A stretch of DNA of 11,971 nucleotides from Prevotellaceae bacterium UBA1720 (lineage in GTDB: Bacteria > Bacteroidota > Bacteroidia > Bacteroidales > Bacteroidaceae), in assembly GCA_002317475.1 (NCBI GenBank), contig DCIS01000171.1, forward strand, positions 1 to 11,971, in the 5' to 3' direction. Each line of letters opens with the position of its first letter. Within the stretch, counting starts at the first letter, position 1. The notes under the pieces are model-generated. The model had not been told where the DNA came from, did no database searches, and saw nothing but the letters and a program-made list of their open reading frames with translations. The position numbers and the translations under genes are program-made. Positions 1 through 5,494 of the stretch are shown piece after piece.

Positions 1-20
1 TATAAATTATAAATTATAAG
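1..20. repeat. AT-only 7-bp tandem repeat
   Basis: The first 20 bases are nearly three copies of TATAAAT (TATAAAT, TATAAAT, TATAAG). It may be part of an AT-rich promoter or UTR region of a gene left of the window; nothing else supports a function. Confidence 0.5.
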
Positions 21-78
21 TTGGGTGCTTATTACGTCTCATCGTGCGATGTGAAAAAAATCACCATTCTAAAAAATG

Positions 79-108
79 ATGGGCATTTCCCCTAATGGAA
101 ATGCCCAT
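79..108 (-). terminator. Perfect 12-bp hairpin, terminator-like on the minus strand
   Basis: ATGGGCATTTCC (79-90) is perfectly complementary to GGAAATGCCCAT (97-108) around a 6-base loop. Read on the minus strand, the stem is followed within three bases by six T's (plus-strand A's at 71-76), the form of an intrinsic terminator. No T-run follows on the plus strand. It lies about 160 bases past the amylase stop and beyond another terminator, so it is either a back-up terminator or ends a separate short minus-strand transcript. A perfect 12-bp palindrome, ACAATTAATTGT (109-120), abuts it. Confidence 0.65.
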
Positions 109-134
109 ACAATTAATTGTCTCCACTTCATTTT

Positions 135-176
135 AGGTCATCCTATGACCTTTTCTGTGAGCAAGTGCAAACTTGC
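135..176. other. Two small adjacent hairpins in the gene-free left end
   Basis: AGGTCAT (135-141) pairs with ATGACCT (145-151) over a 3-base loop, and GCAAGT (161-166) pairs with ACTTGC (171-176) over the tetraloop GCAA. No ORF of useful length covers them. With the flanking hairpins at 79-108 and 191-235 they give four consecutive stem-loops in under 160 bases. They could be part of a small structured RNA, but no promoter was recognised. Confidence 0.45.
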
Positions 177-190
177 GAACTTGAATTAAA

Positions 191-235
191 TATATAAAAG
201 GTGGGTTTGTAACAAACGAGCCCACCTTTTATATA
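191..235. terminator. Terminator hairpin downstream of the amylase gene
   Basis: TATATAAAAGGTGGG (191-205) is perfectly complementary to CCCACCTTTTATATA (221-235), a 15-bp stem. A further TTTG/CAAA pairing (206-209 with 213-216) and a 4-base bulge lie in the apical part. The hairpin begins about 30 bases after the amylase stop, and the 3' half is T-rich on both strands. It is the likely terminator of the amylase transcript and could also work for a plus-strand transcript. Confidence 0.75.
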
Positions 236-265
236 TTATATGTTTCTCTGTGATAAAACCTCTGT

Positions 266-1951
266 TTAGTCCTGTTTATCCAGTTTCATCTTCATCATTC
301 TACCACTATAGGCAGGAACGAGAAGTTCGGTGGGATGCTCGCTGGTGAAACTGATATTGAAGAATGCACCTGTGAGCAGTCCTTCTGCCTTGACAAACTC
401 GCACTCGGGAATACCATAGTATTCAAATACGTGCTTGGGTATGTTGATCGACAACTTCTGGTCACGATTAGAGAAATTGACCACAATGAGTATGACCTCA
501 TTGTCCTTACGACGCAGGAAGGCATAGTGGTGATTGGGACTGAAGGAATCACTACGAGGATTGGCATACATCAAATCATAGAACTCACCCTCACGTATAG
601 CCTTCTCGGTATTACAGAGTGTCAGCACTCGACTATAGAACTCCTGCAGCGATACCTCATCGGGTGTCAGTTTGCGTCCATCAAACTTACCCTCGTTTCT
701 CCAACGGCGAATCTTGTCTACGGTCCAATAGTCGAAAATGGTAGTACGTCCGTCCCTGCCACTGAAGCCCTCTGCATCCATACCGCGCTCACCGAGTTCC
801 TGACCGAAATAGATCATGACAGGATTAGTACCCATACATGCGCTCACAATGATACCGGGACGCCCCTTCAGTGAGTTGCCTGCAAAGAAATCACTGGCAA
901 GGCGCTGCTCGTCGTGGTTCTCGAGGAAATTGAGCATGTGCTGACGTATATCATCAACCTTCTGCCAACTCTCCGTAATACTGTTGGCACCAGCATATTC
1001 GCAGATGACATTGCGCAGGGTATCATACAGTCCCACCTTGTCATAGAGGTAGTCGAAACCACCATGATGAATGTAGTTGCGGTATTCGTTGGGATTATAT
1101 ACCTCGGCAATGAAAATGATATCGGGATACTGCTCCTTGACCTTGCCAATGGCATAGTGCCAGAACTCCACGGGAACCATCTCAGCCATATCACAACGGA
1201 ATCCATCAACACCTTTTCCAGCCCAGAAGAGCAGGATATCGAGCATCTTGTTCCAGGTGTCGGGAATGGGGTCGAAGTGGCATGCACGTCCACCCATATA
1301 GTCCACACCATAGTTCAGTTTGACGGTCTCGTACCAATCATTCTGATGTGCCCAGCTGGAGAAATTGTCATTACCCGTAGCCTTGGCAGGATACTCATGG
1401 TAACCACGCAGATCGAAATCGGCATGCAACTCCTCATACGGATTGTAGTAGAAATTGTTGTTGGGATTGAAAGCGTGGAACTGATTATCATCAGCACCCA
1501 GATCAATGACGCCCTCAGGGGCAGCATCGCTGTGGTAATGACGTGCTACATGGTTGGGTACAAAATCAATGATCATCTTGAGGTCTGCCTTGTGCGTACG
1601 TTTCACAAGCGACTCAAACTCCTTCATACGAGCAATGACACTGCTTGACAGATCAGGATCGATATCATAGTAGTCCTTGATGGCATAGACAGAACCTGCC
1701 AATCCCTTCACAACGCCGGGATTATCCATAGGAATACCGAAGGATGTGAAGTCAGACTGAGTGGCATGCTCAATCAAACCTGTATACCAGATATGAGTGG
1801 TACCGAGTGCCTTGATTTGCTGAAGGGCACGGGCTGTGAAATCGTTCATGAGTCCACAACCGTTCGTGGATTTGTCACCCCATGGCTTACACGTACGGCA
1901 GTCGTTACCAAAAAGGCGGGTGAATACTTGATAAATTACAATCTTTTCCAT
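266..1951 (-). CDS. Cytoplasmic GH13 alpha-amylase-family glycoside hydrolase
   Basis: This 561-residue protein carries the conserved blocks of the GH13 (beta/alpha)8 barrel. They are DFVPNH (129-134, region I), GFRCDMAEM (250-258) with the presumed nucleophile Asp254, IAEVYN (281-286) with the presumed acid/base Glu283, and FLENHDEQR (342-350) with the transition-state Asp347. From about residue 450 a beta-rich C-terminal domain follows. There is no signal peptide, so it should act in the cytoplasm on alpha-1,4-glucans, for example glycogen or imported maltodextrins; the exact specificity (amylase, glucanotransferase, trehalose- or sucrose-acting) cannot be read from the motifs. An N-terminal trio of cysteines (Cys18, Cys21, Cys32) is unusual. 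It lies 94 bases downstream of fabD with a hairpin between and no recognised promoter of its own. The start codon ATG at 1951 places the barrel's first strand (IVIYQVF) right at the N-terminus, as expected. Confidence 0.9.
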   Translation of the reverse strand: MEKIVIYQVFTRLFGNDCRTCKPWGDKSTNGCGLMNDFTARALQQIKALGTTHIWYTGLIEHATQSDFTSFGIPMDNPGVVKGLAGSVYAIKDYYDIDPDLSSSVIARMKEFESLVKRTHKADLKMIIDFVPNHVARHYHSDAAPEGVIDLGADDNQFHAFNPNNNFYYNPYEELHADFDLRGYHEYPAKATGNDNFSSWAHQNDWYETVKLNYGVDYMGGRACHFDPIPDTWNKMLDILLFWAGKGVDGFRCDMAEMVPVEFWHYAIGKVKEQYPDIIFIAEVYNPNEYRNYIHHGGFDYLYDKVGLYDTLRNVICEYAGANSITESWQKVDDIRQHMLNFLENHDEQRLASDFFAGNSLKGRPGIIVSACMGTNPVMIYFGQELGERGMDAEGFSGRDGRTTIFDYWTVDKIRRWRNEGKFDGRKLTPDEVSLQEFYSRVLTLCNTEKAIREGEFYDLMYANPRSDSFSPNHHYAFLRRKDNEVILIVVNFSNRDQKLSINIPKHVFEYYGIPECEFVKAEGLLTGAFFNISFTSEHPTELLVPAYSGRMMKMKLDKQD

Positions 1952-1998
1952 TTACCTTAATCTTTGATGGGCAACTTATCCCACCGAGATAATCCATT

Positions 1999-2037
1999 AG
2001 GTGTGTTCCCTGTTTACCTTTAACAGAGAACACACCT
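1999..2037 (-). terminator. Imperfect 15-bp hairpin after fabD
   Basis: AGGTGTGTTC (1999-2008) pairs with GAACACACCT (2028-2037). After one C/A mismatch, CTGTT (2010-2014) pairs with AACAG (2022-2026) over a 7-base loop. It begins 8 bases past the fabD stop. On the minus strand it is followed only by an AATGGATT stretch with no real T-run. It is therefore a probable but imperfect terminator, or a processing/stability hairpin that lets some transcription pass into the amylase gene. Confidence 0.6.
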
Positions 2038-2045
2038 TATATATA

Positions 2046-2939
2046 TTATAGTCCGCGTGCTGTCACAGCATCGTTACCCTTTGCAATCTTGGCAACCATT
2101 CCCTGGAGAGCCTTACCGGGACCGCACTCGATAAACTCAGTAGCACCAGCCTCGATCATATTCTGAACCTCCTGAGTCCAACGTACGCTGGCAGTGAGCT
2201 GAGCAATCAAGTTTGCCTTGATTTCTGCTGCATCGGTATGAGCCTGAGCATCTACGTTCTGATAAACAGGACAGATGGGAGTCTGGAACTCGGTAGACTC
2301 GATGGCTGCCTGCAACTCATCCTTGGCAGGTTGCATCAAGGGTGAATGGAAAGCACCGCCAACGGGGAGGGGTAGGGCACGCTTGGCACCAGCAGCCTTC
2401 AGTTTCTCGCAAGCTTCGTTTACAGCCTCGATATTACCGCTGATAACCAGCTGGCCTGGGCAGTTGTAGTTGGCAGGAACGACTACCGAACCATCCTTGC
2501 TGACTTCTGCGCAGACATTCTCGATGGTGGCATCGTCCATACCAACGATAGCAGCCATGGTGCTGGGAGCAGCCTCACAAGCCTTCTGCATAGCCATAGC
2601 ACGAGCATATACCAGACGCAGACCGTCCTCGAACTTCAATGCACCTGCAGCAGTCAGAGCACTGAACTCGCCCAGTGAGTGACCTGCAACCATAGCGGGC
2701 TGGAACTCCTCGCCAAGACAAAGAGCGCTAATGACGCTGTGAAGGAAAACGGCGGGCTGAGTAACCTTGGTCTGCTTCAACTCGTCAGCACTACCTTCGA
2801 ACATGATATCGGTGATGCGGAAACCGAGGATTTCGTTAGCCTTCTCAAACAGTTCCTTTGCAAGAGGATTGTTTTCGTACAAATCTTTGCCCATACCAGT
2901 GAACTGGGCACCCTGACCGGGGAATACAAATGCTTTCAT
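2046..2939 (-). CDS. fabD: Malonyl-CoA:ACP transacylase
   Basis: FabD moves malonyl from CoA to acyl carrier protein, giving the extender unit for fatty acid synthesis in the cytoplasm. The 297-residue length is typical of the family. The N-terminal motif FPGQGAQ (6-12), the nucleophile elbow GHSLGE (86-91, Ser88), the carboxylate-binding Arg113 and the partner His198 in GGAFHSP (194-200) are all present, as is the C-terminal ECGPGKALQGM block. The ATG at 2939 directly starts the conserved MKAFVFPGQG. A Bacteroidota-type promoter sits about 50 bases upstream. The gene stands alone here, without other fab genes, and is divergent from manC. I see nothing abnormal in it. Confidence 0.96.
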   Translation of the reverse strand: MKAFVFPGQGAQFTGMGKDLYENNPLAKELFEKANEILGFRITDIMFEGSADELKQTKVTQPAVFLHSVISALCLGEEFQPAMVAGHSLGEFSALTAAGALKFEDGLRLVYARAMAMQKACEAAPSTMAAIVGMDDATIENVCAEVSKDGSVVVPANYNCPGQLVISGNIEAVNEACEKLKAAGAKRALPLPVGGAFHSPLMQPAKDELQAAIESTEFQTPICPVYQNVDAQAHTDAAEIKANLIAQLTASVRWTQEVQNMIEAGATEFIECGPGKALQGMVAKIAKGNDAVTARGL

Positions 2940-2989
2940 TATTCTGTTTTTAGTTGTGCGCTATACCACACGTTATTAATATACCGTCA

Positions 2990-3019
2990 CAAAGTTAAAT
3001 AATTAATAATAAAAGCAAA
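2990..3019 (-). promoter_or_regulatory. Predicted fabD promoter
   Basis: On the minus strand, TTTG (plus CAAA at 3016-3019) is followed after 18 bases by TAACTTTG (plus CAAAGTTA at 2990-2997). This matches the Bacteroidota sigma-ABfr pattern TTTG-N19-20-TAnnTTTG, with slightly short spacing. It would start transcription near 2983, giving a leader of about 45 bases before the fabD ATG. Confidence 0.65.
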
Positions 3020-3120
3020 TAAAAAGTATCAATCTATAATCAAAAACACATTGTTTTCTTGTTCCATATCAATTTATATGCTTTACTTATGAGCATAGAA
3101 AGTTATTACTTACGAAAAAA

Positions 3121-3152
3121 TTTGGTCAAATAAATACAAATTGCTAACTTTG
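3121..3152 (+). promoter_or_regulatory. Predicted manC promoter
   Basis: TTTG (3121-3124) is separated by exactly 20 bases from TAACTTTG (3145-3152), a full match to the Bacteroidota housekeeping promoter. Transcription would start near 3158-3160, about 25 bases before the ATG at 3183. This rules out an upstream TTG at 3141 as the start codon, because it would lie inside the promoter. Confidence 0.8.
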
Positions 3153-3182
3153 CATTACAAGATAGATAAAGAGTTACAAATT

Positions 3183-4250
3183 ATGGAATCCAATAATCAT
3201 CTCGTGATAATGGCAGGTGGCATAGGTAGTCGTTTCTGGCCTATGAGCACCCCTGAGTGTCCCAAGCAGTTTGTTGATGTATTAGGTTGTGGACGTACCT
3301 TGCTTCAGTTGACCATCGACCGTTTCAAGGGTATCGTTCCAGCAGAGAATGTCTGGATTGTTACCTCTGCAAGCTATGCAGAGATTGTGAAAGAGCAATT
3401 GCCAGACGTTCCCGTATCGAATATCCTTCTCGAACCCTGCCGACGTAATACGGCACCCTGCGTGGCATACGTCAGTTGGCGTATCAAGAAGGTCAATCCC
3501 AAGGCAAATATCGTAGTTTCCCCCAGTGATCATATCGTCATGGACGTGGCTGAATTCCAGCGCGTAGTATCTTCATCTCTGCTCTTTGCCGGTGAGACAG
3601 ATGCTATTATCACCCTCGGTATGAAACCCACTCGCCCTGAGACAGGCTATGGTTACATCCAGGCTGACCTCTCAGTACCTAGTGCCAGCAACAAGGAACT
3701 CTTCCCTGTTGACCGTTTCCGCGAGAAGCCCGACCTGGCAACTGCCAAGGAGTATGTGGCTCAGAACAATTTCTTCTGGAACAGTGGTTTGTTTATCTGG
3801 AGCGTAAAGACTATAGTCAATGCTTTCCGTATCTACGAACCTTCACTGGCAGAGATCTTTGAGAGCATGATGCCCGTTTATGGCACCGAGAAGGAGCAGG
3901 AAGCCATCAACGAGAAATTCCCCACTTGTGAGAACATTTCCGTTGACTATGCCATCCTGGAGAAGGCAGAGGAGATCTTTGTTTTCCCAGCCAGCTTTGG
4001 ATGGAGCGACCTTGGCACCTGGGGATCACTGCATGAGAACAGCGAAAAGGACCTGTATGGTAATGCCCTCATTGGTCAGAGCATTGATGTATACGAGACA
4101 TCAAACTGCATCATCCATACCGTACATGAGAAACGTGTTGTGGTGCAGGGTTTGAACGGCTATATCGTTGCCGAGGAGAACGGTACACTCCTCATCTGCA
4201 AACTCTCAGAGGAACAACGCATCAAGCAGTTCAGTGCTGGAGAAAAATAG
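3183..4250 (+). CDS. manC: Mannose-1-phosphate guanylyltransferase (GDP-mannose synthesis)
   Basis: The product makes GDP-mannose from mannose-1-phosphate and GTP, feeding mannose- and fucose-containing surface glycans. The 355 residues show the nucleotidyltransferase signature AGGIGSRFWP (11-20) and PKQF (27-30), EPCRRNTAP (84-92), the metal-binding PSDH (114-117), ETGYGYIQ (153-160), FREKP (179-183) and FFWNSGLFIW (197-206). It is the short form of the family: the C-terminal phosphomannose isomerase domain of the long bifunctional ManC is absent. The ATG at 3183 was chosen because it follows the promoter and directly precedes the conserved LVIMAGG strand. No other sugar-nucleotide or capsule genes are adjacent, so it looks like a stand-alone housekeeping copy. 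Confidence 0.93.
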   Translation: MESNNHLVIMAGGIGSRFWPMSTPECPKQFVDVLGCGRTLLQLTIDRFKGIVPAENVWIVTSASYAEIVKEQLPDVPVSNILLEPCRRNTAPCVAYVSWRIKKVNPKANIVVSPSDHIVMDVAEFQRVVSSSLLFAGETDAIITLGMKPTRPETGYGYIQADLSVPSASNKELFPVDRFREKPDLATAKEYVAQNNFFWNSGLFIWSVKTIVNAFRIYEPSLAEIFESMMPVYGTEKEQEAINEKFPTCENISVDYAILEKAEEIFVFPASFGWSDLGTWGSLHENSEKDLYGNALIGQSIDVYETSNCIIHTVHEKRVVVQGLNGYIVAEENGTLLICKLSEEQRIKQFSAGEK

Positions 4251-4284
4251 TACCTTTTTCACGTACAGAACACATACAAAACGA

Positions 4285-4310
4285 CCTCTACCTTGATAAT
4301 AGGGTAGAGG
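4285..4310. terminator. Convergent-region hairpin, likely bidirectional terminator
   Basis: CCTCTACC (4285-4292) pairs with GGTAGAGG (4303-4310) around a 10-base loop, 34 bases after the manC stop. The plus side continues ACTTTGGTTT and the minus side continues TCGTTTTG, so both directions have a modest T-rich tail. It would end manC and the opposing DUF4160-DUF2442 transcript. Confidence 0.55.
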
Positions 4311-4320
4311 ACTTTGGTTT

Positions 4321-4470
4321 ATGTTAGGAAATTTAAATACAATGTCTTGCTGTAAAATCCGACACGTTATACTTAAGATGGCGTTAAATGATCGTGTGAA
4401 TACTTTGGCCGACGAACAAAATGTCGAGGGTGAAGTATGCATGAGTGTTGAGGTTGAAGACTATACGTGA
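4321..4470 (+). CDS. Possible 49-residue small protein
   Basis: An ATG at 4321 opens a 49-codon frame ending in TGA at 4470. The peptide begins MLGNLNTMSCCKIRHVIL and has an acidic C-terminal half (ADEQNVEGEVCMSVEVEDYT), with three cysteines. A GAGG lies 11 bases upstream, but it sits in the 3' arm of the preceding hairpin, and Bacteroidota do not depend on such sites. The frame overlaps the 3' end of the opposing DUF2442 gene by 10 bases. I recognise no family and no Bacteroidota promoter in front of it. It may be a chance open frame in the manC 3' region; the case for coding rests only on the uninterrupted frame filling an otherwise empty gap. Confidence 0.25.
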   Translation: MLGNLNTMSCCKIRHVILKMALNDRVNTLADEQNVEGEVCMSVEVEDYT

Positions 4471-4700
4471 AGAATATCTTTTACTGAGAAAATCTTACTG
4501 ATTGCGTCAAATGTGAAATACTGATCGTCCATGATCATATAGTCTTCACGCTGAGACTTACGCAACTTGTGTATCTCAGGGAACATTGATACAGGGACAA
4601 TGACCTCACGGCCGTCTGTAAGATAGACAGCCATCATGCCTCGCTTCTCTGAGAAGTCGAGTTTCTTTATTCCTATTGTTACGTCTTTATACTTGCACAT
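4461..4700 (-). CDS. DUF2442 family small protein
   Basis: The 79-residue product fits the DUF2442 family. It has a short beta-rich N-terminus, the core LTDGREVIVPVSMFP (27-41), a charged helix LRKSQREDYM, and the ending FTFDAISKIFSVKDIL, which matches the usual 'W/F-x-x-hD-x-x-hS-hxxLL' tail. The biochemical function of the family is not known to me. It lies only 6 bases downstream of a DUF4160 gene, the usual partner order, so the two are surely co-transcribed. Such two-gene units of small proteins have been regarded as toxin-antitoxin-like; that is an inference from architecture, with nothing in this sequence proving toxicity. The protein has no signal peptide or membrane segment and should be cytoplasmic. 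The ATG at 4700 is the only reasonable start. Confidence 0.8.
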   Translation of the reverse strand: MCKYKDVTIGIKKLDFSEKRGMMAVYLTDGREVIVPVSMFPEIHKLRKSQREDYMIMDDQYFTFDAISKIFSVKDILHV

Positions 4701-4706
4701 AATATA

Positions 4707-5015
4707 TTAGCGTTTACGGATTTTTATAATTTCAACGGGTTCACCGGCGAAGACCTTGTCAATCATTGCGTTTATAGTGTCCCAGTTTTTATCTATGACA
4801 TTGATGATGGCTGCTTCGTCTTTGGCATTAAGTTCCGACCAACAAACCTCTATCTTCTTCTTTCCGTTTTCTTCAATCCAGATCTTTGCAACAGTATCTC
4901 CACGATGTGATTTCTTGTCCCCCTTACGAGCAACGTGTATATGTCTCCTGTTTTCAATAGCGTCAGCAGGAAACACAGAGAGGATGAAACAGAGAAAGTA
5001 TAATAGTTTACCCAT
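4707..5015 (-). CDS. DUF4160 family small protein
   Basis: From the ATG at 5015 the product is 102 residues. It begins MGKLLYFLCFILSVF and carries the family hallmark HIHVARKG near residue 25 (the HxHV block). A beta strand (AKIWIEENGKKKIEVCWSEL) and a helical C-terminus ending EIIKIRKR follow. Despite a hydrophobic start, the N-terminus aligns with the first beta strands of other DUF4160 proteins, so I do not take it as a signal peptide. The frame stays open upstream to 5144, but those 43 residues lie across the predicted promoter and do not resemble the family, so the internal ATG is preferred. It is the first gene of a two-gene unit with DUF2442. Its activity is unknown; a toxin-antitoxin-like role is an inference from the pairing. 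Confidence 0.78.
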   Translation of the reverse strand: MGKLLYFLCFILSVFPADAIENRRHIHVARKGDKKSHRGDTVAKIWIEENGKKKIEVCWSELNAKDEAAIINVIDKNWDTINAMIDKVFAGEPVEIIKIRKR

Positions 5016-5054
5016 GTTTACTAATATAACGATTGTTGCTGTAAGGATGATAAA

Positions 5055-5077
5055 GCCGACATTTTTCGGCAAAGTTA
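5055..5077 (-). promoter_or_regulatory. DUF4160-DUF2442 promoter element with adjacent palindrome
   Basis: CAAAGTTA at 5070-5077 is TAACTTTG on the minus strand, identical to the -7 elements of fabD and manC in this window. No TTTG is found at the expected upstream distance, so the promoter match is partial. Directly downstream, GCCGA (5055-5059) and TCGGC (5066-5070) form a 5-bp inverted repeat with a 6-base spacer across the predicted start point near 5063, where a repressor could sit. Confidence 0.5.
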
Positions 5078-5256
5078 CTACATTATCTTGAAATAACGGC
5101 TGTTTTCCAATAAAACATTGCAAATCCCCAGTAAATATCTCCATTTTTGCGACTTACATCTTACATTTACATCTTCTTTTAACACTTGATCAGCAGCATT
5201 CCATCCACCCTGAGGAACAACGCGTATAGTTGAGCATACCTTTTGATACGCAAATC

Positions 5257-5285
5257 GGCCTCTATCCAATGAATGGTTAGAGGCC
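5257..5285. repeat. Inverted repeat in the intergenic stretch
   Basis: GGCCTCTA (5257-5264) pairs with TAGAGGCC (5278-5285). After a T/T mismatch, CCA (5266-5268) pairs with TGG (5274-5276) over a 5-base loop. No adequate T-run follows on either strand and no gene ends close by: the esterase stop is about 210 bases away. It may be a terminator left from a lost gene or a protein-binding palindrome. Confidence 0.5.
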
Positions 5286-5435
5286 AATTGTTAAGTAAGT
5301 AATCAAATTTATCTTTATGGTGTTTAAGCAAATGACTTCTTATAATATATATACTCCCTTTTGGACATCTCCGCCACCTTTTCTCGGTTATGATGCCCGC
5401 ATCACGCCCTTAAAAACGCGACAAATCTGCACCAA

Positions 5436-5452
5436 AATAGAGCATATCTATT
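5436..5452 (-). terminator. Weak hairpin after the esterase gene
   Basis: AATAGA (5436-5441) pairs with TCTATT (5447-5452) over a 5-base loop, 42 bases beyond the esterase stop. On the minus strand the stem runs directly into TTTTGG. The stem is short and AT-rich, so this is only a possible terminator. Confidence 0.3.
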
Positions 5453-5494
5453 ATAAATCTAATTTTGATCACTTACTTATAGAAGATATCTTGC

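Larger units (their letters stand above)
5016..5494. other. 479-base gene-poor stretch
   Basis: No convincing gene lies here. The open frames present (5078-5287 minus from a TTG, 5317-5505 plus overlapping the esterase 3' end) have no family features. The stretch holds the DUF4160 promoter region (5055-5077), three close copies of TTACAT (starting at 5154, 5161 and 5167), an inverted repeat (5257-5285), and a weak hairpin (5436-5452) near the esterase end. It could hold remnants of a decayed gene, but I cannot identify one. Confidence 0.5.

Noticed and set aside
335..874. 179-residue plus-strand open frame across the amylase gene
   Set aside because: It lies wholly antisense to a GH13 gene with all catalytic motifs; the translation has no family features. 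The same holds for the frame at 914-1648.
3141..3182. TTG start giving manC 14 more residues
   Set aside because: It lies inside the predicted promoter (TAACTTTG at 3145-3152); the family begins at the LVIMAGG strand just after the ATG at 3183.
5016..5144. Longer start for the DUF4160 gene (145 residues)
   Set aside because: The extra 43 residues span the -7 element and palindrome and do not resemble the family, which normally starts a few residues before the first strand.
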